A stretch of 24,075 nucleotides of DNA. It comes from Candidatus Pacearchaeota archaeon. Lineage in GTDB: Archaea; Nanobdellota; Nanobdellia; Pacearchaeales; GW2011-AR1. Each line of letters starts with the position of its first letter. The stretch's first letter is position 1. Below are positions 14,828 to 21,411 of this stretch, in pieces. A program made the translations under genes and the position numbers. The notes under the pieces were generated by a model. The model saw only the letters and a list, made by a program, of their open reading frames with translations, ran no database searches and was not told where the DNA came from. The stretch is from NCBI GenBank assembly GCA_030699205.1, contig JAUYJY010000025.1, forward strand, positions 1 through 24,075. Direction: 5' to 3'.

Positions 14828-14881
14828 TCGCTCCCCCTTTCACCAATAAAACTCTCCACAGAAACCCAAGCCAAAAAATAG
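14828..14881 (+). pseudogene. Remnant of an RM specificity-domain C-terminus
   Basis: A short frame reads SLPLSPIKLSTETQAKK and stops. The 18 bases gaaacccaagccaaaaaa (14861-14878) are identical to 11511-11528 in the RM gene (SETQAKK). Such ETQ-K motifs preceded by a proline/leucine stretch end TaqI-like or type I S recognition domains. With no start and an abrupt stop, it is debris of another RM copy, flanking the protease cassette on its right. Confidence 0.65.
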
Positions 14882-14936
14882 CATTGATAAGAAAAGTTAT
14901 TTTATCCAATAATTTTTAAAAAGCAAATCACAAACC

Positions 14937-15518
14937 CTATTTACAAAACCCTCTCTGACTTTCAGGTCTTACACCTTCAAAGAATATTAACTTTATCCAT
15001 CCAAGCCCTGGCAATTTAACAATAGATTTCCCCATAATTGCATCTTCCGGAATATTTTTTTCCCCGGGGAGTTGGTCTGCATTGGTTCTTCCATTATCTC
15101 CCTTCGTTGCATACGGCTCTGTTTTAACAAGCCTATGAATTAATGGATACCTATAGGCCCCATTTTCAAAAATTATTATATCTCCTATTTCATAATCCCC
15201 CCTACCGGAAACCAAAACAATATCGCCCTTATTCAATCCGTTCTTGAAAGAAAAATCACTAAATTCATCCTTAGAAATTCCCTTACTTTCATACCACTCT
15301 GCATTTCTATTCCACCAATCATCAAAATCAGAAGAATGATACATTGAACAAGATTCAACAACAACCAAGGGCAAATTAGTATTCAATGCAAAAGACAAAA
15401 CTGGAAAAAATATTAACTTAATAAATATAAATGCAAGAATCAAAGAAACCAACCAAGCCTGCCAAGTATCCTTCTTCAAAAACTTCCAAAATTTAGAAAA
15501 ACCTTCCTTGACTTTCAT
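14937..15518 (-). CDS. Signal peptidase I, archaeal type (S26B)
   Basis: The 193-aa membrane enzyme cleaves signal peptides from exported proteins. A membrane anchor covers about residues 19-45. The nucleophile is Ser58 in VESCS58MYH and the second catalytic residue is His128 in YPLIH128RLV, replacing the bacterial Lys as expected in archaea; a conserved Asp is D141 in KGDNGRTN. Between these, KGDIVLVSG and YEIGDIIIFENG form the beta core. An insert (DWWNRNAEWYESKG..FSDF) after the Ser is usual in archaeal members with long S-H spacing. TATA-like gttttaaaaacg precedes the ATG by about 25 nt. It is divergent from the secreted-protein gene at 15603, a possible client by location only. Confidence 0.93.
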   Translation of the reverse strand: MKVKEGFSKFWKFLKKDTWQAWLVSLILAFIFIKLIFFPVLSFALNTNLPLVVVESCSMYHSSDFDDWWNRNAEWYESKGISKDEFSDFSFKNGLNKGDIVLVSGRGDYEIGDIIIFENGAYRYPLIHRLVKTEPYATKGDNGRTNADQLPGEKNIPEDAIMGKSIVKLPGLGWIKLIFFEGVRPESQRGFCK

Positions 15519-15602
15519 AAACAGAAATAGAATTAAGCGTTTTTAAAACTTCATAATTTAAGACAACAATATTTATTACCTTACTTATCATCTTAAACAA
15601 AA

Positions 15603-16462
15603 ATGGGGCGAACACTTTTATCCTTAATCGCACTTACAACAATTTCTCTCGGAATAATTTTATCTGAACCTTCTGAAAAATCCTCAATAAGACTCTCCAA
15701 TAAAGCCCCCACTCAAAAAATTGAAAGGGAAGAACTTAAAAAATCAGATGAAACAAAACCAATTTCAATAGTTGCACATCCATACACGCCAGAAAAAGAA
15801 AGTCAGATAATAGAAGAACCAGAACAAGAAACTTATGATGGCTCCAAACAATTGCAATATCTATTCAATGAATCTGAATTCTTCAAAAAAGAAACATGGG
15901 AATTATACACGATAGAAAGAATTGAAACATTAACTTCAAATATTCCCCATTTAATTACAGAAGGAAAATTTTTAGCAGTTTTCAAAGATGTAACAAACGG
16001 GAAAAAAACAATTCTTAAAGAACATAAATATCCCAATCAAAAAATCAAAAAGTCCCTCTCGTTTTGTTTTGGGACTTTTGGATGCTCGAAGTTGCATTCA
16101 TCTGCATCAGCAACTTCGACATAACAAATTTAATTGAAATATCTGAAGGCGGATTAGAAATTACTTTCACCTCCGAAGAAAGAGAATATGCCCTCACACT
16201 TAGAGAAGGATATTTTAGGGCAAACTACAATGAAGAAAATTGCAATAGACAATCAGCAATAACTTTCACAGGAAACAGCCCAGCCTATTTCCCTGAAATT
16301 GGAAATTTCCCGCATATGATTCTGACATTTTCAACAATGAATCCCCCAAGAGAATATTTTACCTTACAAGATTATGAATCATTAAGACAATTCCTAATAA
16401 CAAACTTCACAAACTATTGGAGCGAAAAAATAAATAGTCCTGACGCACGCAACAAACCATAA
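15603..16462 (+). pseudogene. Secreted or membrane-anchored protein gene split by an inserted double-hairpin repeat
   Basis: The first part (15603-16043) starts with an N-terminal hydrophobic segment (MGRTLLSLIALTTISLGIIL) typical of a signal peptide, then a low-complexity Lys/Glu/Pro linker and a domain starting GSKQLQYLFNESEFFKKETWELYTIERIE. The second part (16125-16462) resumes in another frame with ISEGGLEITFTSEEREYALTLREGYF.. and ends INSPDARNKP. Removing an insert of 3n+2 bp (80 or 83) at 16044-16124 joins the frames. Translation through the repeat stops at 16124. No family is recognised. The remaining first part could still be made as a 173-aa product with a repeat-encoded tail. The TATA-like atatttatta near 15568 suggests the promoter remains. 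Confidence 0.75.
16044..16124 (+). repeat. Double-hairpin dispersed repeat, copy 2 (intact, inside a gene)
   Basis: Hairpin 1 pairs aaaagtccc (16048-16056) with gggactttt (16071-16079). Hairpin 2 pairs tcgaagttgc (16086-16095) with gcaacttcga (16110-16119). Both loops are 14 nt. The second stem extends to atg/cat across one bulged base. It shares ends atc(a/g)aaaagt and cataa with copies at 765-847 and near 23964-24024. It interrupts a reading frame, which shows it moved or was inserted recently. Confidence 0.85.
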
Positions 16463-16468
16463 AAAATA

Positions 16469-16495
16469 ATTGGATAAATAAATTTTAAATCCAAT
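16469..16495. terminator. Small A/T-rich hairpin after the split gene
   Basis: The arms attggat (16469-16475) and atccaat (16489-16495) are exact reverse complements, a few bases after the stop at 16462. A 3'-end role is possible by location only. Confidence 0.3.
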
Positions 16496-16499
16496 AAGT

Positions 16500-16721
16500 A
16501 AAATTATAAATAATATCAAAATAAAAGAAAATCTTGGATTTAGGCAGTTTTGTCTTCGTGGGCTAATTGGTGCTCGGATTAAAGTGAATATCGTTGCGAG
16601 TGTGCATAATTTGAAGAAAATTTGGAATAGGTTGAGGGAAAGAAAGAGAGTTCTGGAGAAAAATGGGAATTTATCTGGGAAAAATTTAGATTTTGTGATT
16701 TTTAGGGGGATTTTATTTTGA
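16500..16721 (+). pseudogene. C-terminal remnant of a DDE transposase
   Basis: A frame open to the TGA at 16719 encodes KENLGFRQFCLRGLIGARIK followed by VNIVASVHNLKKIWNRLRER. The pattern GFRQF.LRG..(8-12)..(V/L)xHNLKKIW is typical of the C-terminus of IS1182/IS5-type DDE transposases, including the YREK-like end region. No start, catalytic DDE part or terminal repeats are seen; the 5' side has no homologous sequence. It marks past IS activity between the split gene and the small gene at 16891. Confidence 0.65.
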
Positions 16722-16890
16722 GATTTTTTTGATGTGGGGCGACCTCCGCGGTTATACACCCCTAGCCGATAAGCGAGAGTGCAGAGGGGCAAAATCCGAA
16801 GAATTTTCAGAATTTGGGCGTTATTAATATTAATTTCAAAGTAGTAAAAGAACCAAAAGATTTATAAATAATAAAGTTATTCTTTCCATT
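16722..16890. other. GC-richer non-coding patch and promoter of the 74-aa gene
   Basis: The stretch 16736-16795 (ggggcgacctccgcgg.., cccctagccgataagcgag..) is far richer in G+C than its surroundings and has short complementary segments (cccct / agggg). It may be the end of the IS or a structured RNA; nothing decides this. TATA-like tttataaata (about 16859-16868) serves the next gene. Confidence 0.4.
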
Positions 16891-17115
16891 ATGGAATTTG
16901 AAGAATACTATAGAACCTTTTGGCAGTCTAGAGAAAAAGATTTTAGAACTCAAGAGGGAGTTAGTTTTTATAAAGATGTAACTAAACAATTATATGATAA
17001 TATTGGGGGTTCAGAAGCTCCATTATTAACTTTAGGACGAGAGAGTACTATTGAATCTCTTTTCGAAATTATGGGAAGTAATCCATTGAATCACACACCA
17101 GTAAGAAATTTATAA
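16891..17115 (+). CDS. Hypothetical protein, 74 aa
   Basis: I do not recognise it. The sequence is acidic and aromatic at the N-terminus (MEFEEYYRTFWQSREKDFRT), followed by a helical stretch EGVSFYKDVTKQLYDNIGG and a C-terminal half SEAPLLTLGRESTIESLFEIMG. There is no signal peptide or membrane span. A good TATA-like box (tttataaata) about 25 nt before the ATG supports a real leaderless gene. It lies between a transposase remnant and a hairpin element, with no partner gene. Confidence 0.5.
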   Translation: MEFEEYYRTFWQSREKDFRTQEGVSFYKDVTKQLYDNIGGSEAPLLTLGRESTIESLFEIMGSNPLNHTPVRNL

Positions 17116-17449
17116 CAGTAAAAAATAAATCTTTCGGTTTCTATCTTTTAGCCCGAATTCTGAATTAGACATAACATCGGAATTTAACGAAGTTGGACGC
17201 CCTCGAAAAAATTCTCCTCGTGAAACAGAGCTGAGAATTTTTTCAGAGATGGCGGACAATTTGGACGAAGAAACCTGCAAGATTTCGTAGTCGGTAAATC
17301 GCTCAGCCCGTCCCATAATTCTTTTCAAAAACAGGTCAGAGGTCTTCTCTAAAAATAGCTCTATTTTATTAACACACCCTCGCCGTCAGCAAATTCAGTT
17401 CGTTAAATAAACTTTCATCACCCAAATTTTACGATTGCTTAGAAGTCTT
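17116..17449. other. Non-coding gap with a long imperfect palindrome
   Basis: No credible gene is seen. The arms gaaaaaattctc (17205-17216) and gagaattttttc (17233-17244) are exact complements with a 16-nt loop, and the pairing extends imperfectly outward (ttggacgccctc with gagatggcggacaa). A minus-strand frame across it is an artefact of this palindrome. Confidence 0.6.
17205..17244. repeat. 12-bp perfect inverted repeat
   Basis: Arms 17205-17216 and 17233-17244 with a 16-nt loop, extended by imperfect pairing to about 17193-17256. It resembles the stems of a small non-autonomous element or a bidirectional 3'-end structure. Confidence 0.7.
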
Positions 17450-18292
17450 CTATGTAAGTTGTTTTTGAATTATGAGACAGCCTCTCCTGTTAGGCGTTCC
17501 CGAACGAAGTGAGAGCCCGCAGGGCGTGGTGCGACTGAAAGGAGCAAGTAGCGATGGCATAAATTTAAGGGCGGGGAAGGATTGGCACCATAGTTTTCTT
17601 ATTTTTCCATCTTTGCTTATTATAAATGTTGAACCAGAAGCTTTAGTTTTTAGAAATTTGTCTATTAAAGATTTTGCAATTATCTTTGGTTGAGCCAAAC
17701 CTTTTGGTGTGAAGTTAGTTATTGTTCTTTCTTTAGCAATTTTTTTGAATGTTTTTCTAACTTCCCAATATCCTGGAGTATCCATAGTCGGGACACAATA
17801 ATGATTTGCCTTTATTTTTGGCTCTCTTTCTGCAAAATCTCTTGTTAGTGTTCGAAGAGCCTGCTTAGCAATACTATAAGGGACTAATTCATCAGAACCA
17901 GTTTTATAAGACCATTGACTGCCTATTGTTAATACTCTCGGAGAGGATGAGCGATTAAGCAAGTCTTTTAGTTCTTGAAATGCAACTCCCACATAAATTA
18001 GATTTTTAGTTAAAGTTTCTTCCCAGTCGGAGGGCGTTAGTTTTGCCGAAGGTTTAGCTCTTGCAAATCCAGCAATACAAACAAGAGCATCCAAAGAACT
18101 ATTTTGTGATATAATTTTTCTTAAAACATTTCTTAAATCTTTTATATTTCCAACATCACAGGTATAGTGTTGATAATTTGTATAATTGGAAGCAGAACGA
18201 CTAATAGTAATTATATCGTAATCTCTATCTAAAAACTGACTCAAAACTTCTCTTCCAAAGCCACTGGTTCCTCCAATAATTAAAGCTTTCAT
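17450..18292 (-). CDS. Short-chain dehydrogenase/reductase (SDR)
   Basis: The frame is open further upstream, but the ATG at 18292 overlaps the methyltransferase stop (ATGA) and gives the proper Rossmann start MKALIIGGTSGFGREVL, so it is the supported start (280 aa). The cofactor loop GGTSGFGRE is the TGxxxGxG variant; catalytic Ser125 (TIGS125QWS) and Y139-S-I-A-K143 are in place, and the NAG motif reads IAG. It should be an NAD(P)-dependent oxidoreductase of unknown substrate. The domain ends near residue 235 (ISKDGKIRKLW). The last ~45 residues, Pro/Arg/Cys/Ser-rich, are encoded by GC-rich repeat-like DNA (17480-17590) and are probably acquired. It is coupled to the methyltransferase. Confidence 0.87.
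   Translation of the reverse strand: MKALIIGGTSGFGREVLSQFLDRDYDIITISRSASNYTNYQHYTCDVGNIKDLRNVLRKIISQNSSLDALVCIAGFARAKPSAKLTPSDWEETLTKNLIYVGVAFQELKDLLNRSSSPRVLTIGSQWSYKTGSDELVPYSIAKQALRTLTRDFAEREPKIKANHYCVPTMDTPGYWEVRKTFKKIAKERTITNFTPKGLAQPKIIAKSLIDKFLKTKASGSTFIISKDGKIRKLWCQSFPALKFMPSLLAPFSRTTPCGLSLRSGTPNRRGCLIIQKQLT
17502..17526. repeat. GC-rich hairpin related to 19419-19443
   Basis: The 25-mer gaacgaagtgagagcccgca then gggcg aligns with gagcgtagcgaaagtctgca then agacg at 19419-19443. Of the differences, the stem changes are paired: gccc-gca-gggc here and gtct-gca-agac there. It overlaps the 3' coding end of the SDR gene. Confidence 0.55.
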
Positions 18293-19221
18293 TTTTTGTA
18301 GGTTATGAACAAAGTCAAAGGCCAATTTAGATAATATGATCTACCTTTCTTTTGAACTCCGAGAATTTCTTCTGTACCTTTTAAGCAATTTGTGGGGGTT
18401 GTCTTAGTCATTCCATGGAGTTTATACAAGAAAAAACCAATATCCTCTTTTTTCTTGAATTTCCATTTAATATCTAAATCGTGGAATTTCGGCTTAGAAA
18501 ATCCATTTAGATAACAAATGCTTTCTGCATATTCTTTACTCCAAAAAGCCACTTCATGCCCGACTATACAAAATTTAGCGACTTTATCATCAAAATGCTT
18601 TGCTAAATTTGAGCCAGAAAATACATCTGCTATTACAATTCTGGCTCCTTTTTTAGTAATTCGAGAAAGATTTTCAAAGGATTTGCTCTTTTTGAACATA
18701 TGATGCATAGCCCCAAGACTCCAAACAGCATCAACTTTATCTTTTTCTAAATCTACTTTTTCAGAACCAAATTGCACAAATTGAATTACATCTATATTAT
18801 CTTTCCCTAATTTTTTAATTTCTTCTAATTGCTCTAGAGAAGAGTCTGATACTATTAGTCTTCCTTCGCTCCCCAGTAATTCCGATATATGCCTAGAGAA
18901 AAAGCCACTACCTGCACCAATTTCCAAAATTCTTTCTCCTTTTTTTGGAGCAAGGTATTTTTTCATAACTTCTATATCTTCCACTCTAGCTTCGGGGTAT
19001 TTCATTAAAGCCTCTCTATACAGCTTAGACCTTATTCCATCAAACTCTTGTTTTTTCTTATTCTTAGCAAATAGCAGAAGTTCGCCTGGTTCTGCCGTAA
19101 TTAAAAGCTCTTCACCCTCTTTCAAATGAGCTCTGTTTAAAGCACCTTCAGGTATATTGACTTTATACTTGAAGTAAGAATTTCCCTTATATTCCCTAGA
19201 TTTTTCCTTAAGTATTTTCAT
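18289..19221 (-). CDS. AbrB-like domain fused to class I SAM-dependent methyltransferase
   Basis: The 310-aa protein begins with a ~55-residue AbrB/SpoVT-like swapped-hairpin domain (YFKYKVNIPEGALNRAHLKEGEELLITAEPGELLLFAK). A methyltransferase domain follows: motif I ILEIGAGSGFFSR (about 98-110), an acidic strand LIVSDSSLEQL, and VDAVWSLGAMHHM as motif IV region, then GARIVIADVF. This is the UbiE/Methyltransf_11-like type that methylates small molecules, lipids or cofactors. Fusing a DNA-binding-type domain to it is unusual; the domain may serve in oligomerisation. Its stop overlaps the SDR start (ATGA), so both enzymes probably act on one substrate. TATA-like tttttaaataaaaag is about 25 nt before the ATG. 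Confidence 0.85.
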   Translation of the reverse strand: MKILKEKSREYKGNSYFKYKVNIPEGALNRAHLKEGEELLITAEPGELLLFAKNKKKQEFDGIRSKLYREALMKYPEARVEDIEVMKKYLAPKKGERILEIGAGSGFFSRHISELLGSEGRLIVSDSSLEQLEEIKKLGKDNIDVIQFVQFGSEKVDLEKDKVDAVWSLGAMHHMFKKSKSFENLSRITKKGARIVIADVFSGSNLAKHFDDKVAKFCIVGHEVAFWSKEYAESICYLNGFSKPKFHDLDIKWKFKKKEDIGFFLYKLHGMTKTTPTNCLKGTEEILGVQKKGRSYYLNWPLTLFITYKK

Positions 19222-19558
19222 TAGAGACCTAAAGGATCTTTTTATTTAAAAATCTTTCTATTTTTAGGGCTCTAAATTTAAGTGCCAATCATTCGGGTGG
19301 GGGGTTGGATATAAGCCATTGCTATTGCTGATAACATCGCGATTATCTGAAGTTTCACGAAGTGAAATTTGGGGATTTTTCGCAGGAAAATCCAAGATAA
19401 TCGCTGTTATGCATGGGTGAGCGTAGCGAAAGTCTGCAAGACGACCCAGAGGATTTACGAAGCAAACTGCAGAGTTAAAATCACTTTTCAGGGTGGGAAG
19501 ATTAATTTGACGCGCACGTTTTAGAAAATGTTATATAGCCAAGAAATATCAATTAATT
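19222..19558. other. Non-coding gap with branched hairpins; promoter of the antitoxin gene
   Basis: No gene is seen. It holds the branched structure at 19331-19448. TATA-like gttatata (about 19530-19537) lies ~22 nt before the ATG at 19559, implying a leaderless antitoxin transcript. Confidence 0.6.
19331..19448. repeat. Branched hairpin element
   Basis: An outer stem pairs ataacatcgcgattatct (19331-19348) with agataatcgctgttat (19395-19410), with a 2-nt bulge. It encloses tttcac-gaa-gtgaaa and ggatttt..aaaatcc. A second unit directly follows: tgggt (19414-19418) / accca (19444-19448) enclosing gtct-gca-agac. Confidence 0.7.
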
Positions 19559-19765
19559 ATGGCAGAAACAATAAGTACAAACAAAATTTATGAAACTCTT
19601 ATTGAACTGAAACGAGAAGTAGATTTCATAAAGAATCATATGGTTGATGTAGATATAATTTTAACTCCAGAAGAAAGTGCAGAGTTAAATGAAAGTCTAA
19701 AAGAATTAGAAGAAGGAAGAACTTTCTCTCTTGAGGACATAAAGAAAGATAGAAAAAATGCTTGA
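19559..19765 (+). CDS. RelE-associated antitoxin, 68 aa
   Basis: The protein has an N-terminal helix (TNKIYETLIELKREVDFIKNHMVD) and a second acidic helical part (LTPEESAELNESLKELEEGRTFSLEDIKK) ending in a basic tail. This pattern is typical of archaeal RelB-like antitoxins that wrap around their RelE toxin and bind their promoter. Its stop overlaps the RelE frame by 8 bp, the normal antitoxin-first order. The gene looks intact, while the toxin carries a nonsense codon. Family assignment rests mostly on position. Confidence 0.75.
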   Translation: MAETISTNKIYETLIELKREVDFIKNHMVDVDIILTPEESAELNESLKELEEGRTFSLEDIKKDRKNA

Positions 19766-20015
19766 GCTGCAATTTTCTTCTCAGGCGAGAAAATTTCTTA
19801 AGAAACTTGATAAAACAAATTAGAATAGAATCATAGAAAAAATTGAGGAACTGAGAAAAGACCCTTTTCCACACAAAGTAAAAAGAGTTGAAGGAAGAAA
19901 GGAAAAAACTTTCAGGATTAGAGTTGGAGATTATAGAATTTTGTATGTTGTTTTAAACGAAACAAATATTTTATTTATTTCAAAGATAGAAAAAAGACCG
20001 AAGGCTTATGATTAA
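19758..20015 (+). pseudogene. RelE-family toxin gene with an in-frame TAG at codon 22
   Basis: The frame from ATG 19758 reads MLELQFSSQARKFLKKLDKT, N, stop (TAG 19821-19823), then NRIIEKIEELRKDPFPHKVK, RVEGRKEKTFRIRVGDYRIL, YVV.. and ends RPKAYD at 20015. This is a full-length RelE/ParE-fold toxin (86 codons) with its basic active-site strand RIRVGDYRILYVV and C-terminal Lys/Arg residues. RelE toxins cleave mRNA on the ribosome. A single base change in codon 22 explains the stop; the rest shows no decay, so inactivation is recent. TAG ends other genes in this window, so recoding is unlikely. Confidence 0.85.
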
Positions 20016-20070
20016 ACTTTAGTTACTTTTATTCCTAAAACAACGGGCACTTCAAAATCTTTTATCCATT

Positions 20071-20598
20071 TTATTTAATTGCTTTCTTTTTTCCCCAGAG
20101 CCCTCTCCAAAAATCCATCCATTTACCAAACCCTAATTTTGTTCCATTGTTCATGATTGCGGTAATTGCTGTCGCCATTGCTAAAGCCTTACCCCCTTCA
20201 CCTATTGAAACACCAGCATTATATAATGCAATAGAATATGCGGGAATTTGTAGAGCCAAAATACTTGCAGTATCGCTAAGACCTTTTTTATACCATTGAC
20301 TTTCTTTGGTTAAATTAAAATGTTCTGCCGAAGCATTTCTTAACATCCCAGATGGTCTCATACACACAGCTTGAGCTATTGAAGACCCTATACGGGATTT
20401 TAATACTTCAGGAGAATCCATTCCCGCAACAAGATATTCCCCGACAACCATAATGGGATTATAAAATATAAGTCCTGCAGAAACATCCACTAAATAACTG
20501 GTTACTCCGTCCCGGACTCTTTGATATATGCTCCTCTTGTCCCCTATTGAATCCGAAGTCATCTCACTTTCTCCTGCAATTTTTTCTAATTTATTCAT
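20071..20598 (-). CDS. AlaE-like small membrane protein (L-alanine exporter family)
   Basis: After a polar N-terminal ~30 residues, the 175-aa protein shows the AlaE layout: a first membrane span (SYLVDVSAGLIFYNPIMVVGEYLVAG), a basic linker VLKSRIGSSIAQAVCMRPSG.., then DTASILALQIPAYSIALYNA, and ALAMATAITAIMNN with a short C-terminal amphipathic end (FGKWMDFWRGLWGKKK). AlaE exports L-alanine across the inner membrane of E. coli. The D-T-A-S-I-L-A-x-Q-x-P-x-Y block is the best family match. The extra N-terminal 25-30 residues are not usual. TATA-like gtttataaatc precedes the ATG. Transport of alanine in this archaeon is inference. Confidence 0.65.
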   Translation of the reverse strand: MNKLEKIAGESEMTSDSIGDKRSIYQRVRDGVTSYLVDVSAGLIFYNPIMVVGEYLVAGMDSPEVLKSRIGSSIAQAVCMRPSGMLRNASAEHFNLTKESQWYKKGLSDTASILALQIPAYSIALYNAGVSIGEGGKALAMATAITAIMNNGTKLGFGKWMDFWRGLWGKKKAIK

Positions 20599-20704
20599 AC
20601 AAAAAAATCAAAAACTAGATTTATAAACATTTGCATTTAGTAACCATTCAGTAATAGTTAAAATATATTTATGCAATTCTCAAAAAATCCCAAAACAACC
20701 AAAA

Positions 20705-20736
20705 CATTTAAATAGTATACACCACCCCGTATACAC
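20705..20736 (+). promoter_or_regulatory. Promoter and candidate operator of the Cdc48 operon
   Basis: TATA-like catttaaata (20705-20714) is followed directly by two 8-bp direct repeats gtatacac (20715-20722 and 20729-20736), 14 bp start to start. Each contains the self-complementary gtatac. Position over the expected start of transcription suits a repressor. The AbrB-type protein encoded first in the operon is the obvious candidate ligand, by inference. Confidence 0.6.
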
Positions 20737-20761
20737 AGAATAAACATACTAAAAAGTAAAC

Positions 20762-21103
20762 ATGGACATTTTCAACGAAACAATTTTATGCAAAGATTGC
20801 AAAAAAGAAATGCAGCACAGAATAATAAACCGACAGGGATTTGAACTTCGTGCTGTCATCTGCGATACCTGCAAAAAACAGATAATACATCCTGCAGACT
20901 TAAACACATTAGAAGACTTCAAAGACCTGAAAGGAAAAACCTATAATGTAAAGCTTCGTGTCGTTGGAAACAGCCACGCAATAAGTATCCCAAAAGAAAT
21001 AATTAATTTTATAAGGCACCATGAAAAAGTAATGGATGACATGGTAAGACTATCATTTGATGATATGAGAAGATTAAGTTTAAATTTTGGAGAAGAATTT
21101 TAA
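20762..21103 (+). CDS. Zinc-ribbon and AbrB/SpoVT domain regulator
   Basis: The 113-aa protein has a zinc ribbon (C10-x2-C13 and C34-x2-C37) followed by an AbrB/SpoVT-like swapped-hairpin domain, YNVKLRVVGNSHAISIPKEI (about 61-80). The C-terminus is acidic and helical. Such proteins bind DNA as dimers. It is the first gene of a three-gene operon ending in Cdc48 and lies about 25 nt downstream of paired gtatacac repeats. Its location suggests local control of the proteolysis/unfoldase operon. Alternatively the zinc ribbon may bind a protein partner such as Cdc48 substrates. Confidence 0.85.
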   Translation: MDIFNETILCKDCKKEMQHRIINRQGFELRAVICDTCKKQIIHPADLNTLEDFKDLKGKTYNVKLRVVGNSHAISIPKEIINFIRHHEKVMDDMVRLSFDDMRRLSLNFGEEF

Positions 21104-21104
21104 A

Positions 21105-21410
21105 ATGAAAATAGAAAACCTAAAAAAAGGAAGTGAAATAAAAATTGGTAATGATGAATATAAAGTTGAAGATTTTGACATTCACTTGAATAAAAAAGAA
21201 GATGGATTTGAAGAAAGTAAAGAAATAATTCTAACTAAAATTGGGGAAAAGCCAAAAGTCCTGCTAAAACAAAAATACGCGTTAAGATTCAACAAAAAAA
21301 ATAAAGAAATGAGTTTTTACAAGTCAATTCAGGAAAAAGATAATTTCCCCGAAGGATTTAAATTCAAACAAAGAGAAATGTGGACAAGTTACAAGGAGAT
21401 GGAAATATAA
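21105..21410 (+). CDS. Hypothetical protein, 101 aa, in the Cdc48 operon
   Basis: The frame is open from 21087, but the ATG at 21105 follows the previous stop by 1 bp and gives the natural start MKIENLKKGSEIKIGNDEYK. The sequence is Lys/Glu-rich and predicted mainly beta-stranded (EIKIGNDEYKVEDFDIHL.., KEIILTKIGEKPKVLLKQKYALRF), similar in style to small DUF4178-like barrels, but I cannot assign it. Its stop is 1 bp before the Cdc48 start, so the three genes are cotranscribed; it may be a Cdc48 cofactor. Confidence 0.7.
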   Translation: MKIENLKKGSEIKIGNDEYKVEDFDIHLNKKEDGFEESKEIILTKIGEKPKVLLKQKYALRFNKKNKEMSFYKSIQEKDNFPEGFKFKQREMWTSYKEMEI

Positions 21411-21411
21411 A

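Noticed and set aside
16394..16792. 132-codon minus-strand reading frame
   Set aside because: It opposes the transposase remnant, whose peptide is the meaningful reading, and overlaps the split gene's 3' end.
17110..17328. 72-codon minus-strand reading frame
   Set aside because: It crosses the palindrome at 17205-17244, has Ser/Arg-rich composition and no promoter or family resemblance.
18293..18325. Upstream ATG of the SDR gene
   Set aside because: It would add 11 residues inside the methyltransferase gene. The ATGA overlap at 18292 and the Rossmann start support the shorter form.
19821..19823. TAG in relE as a recoded (pyrrolysine) codon
   Set aside because: TAG ends other genes here such as the KAS III gene and the RM remnant, and no pyrrolysine genes are in view. 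A simple nonsense change is more economical.
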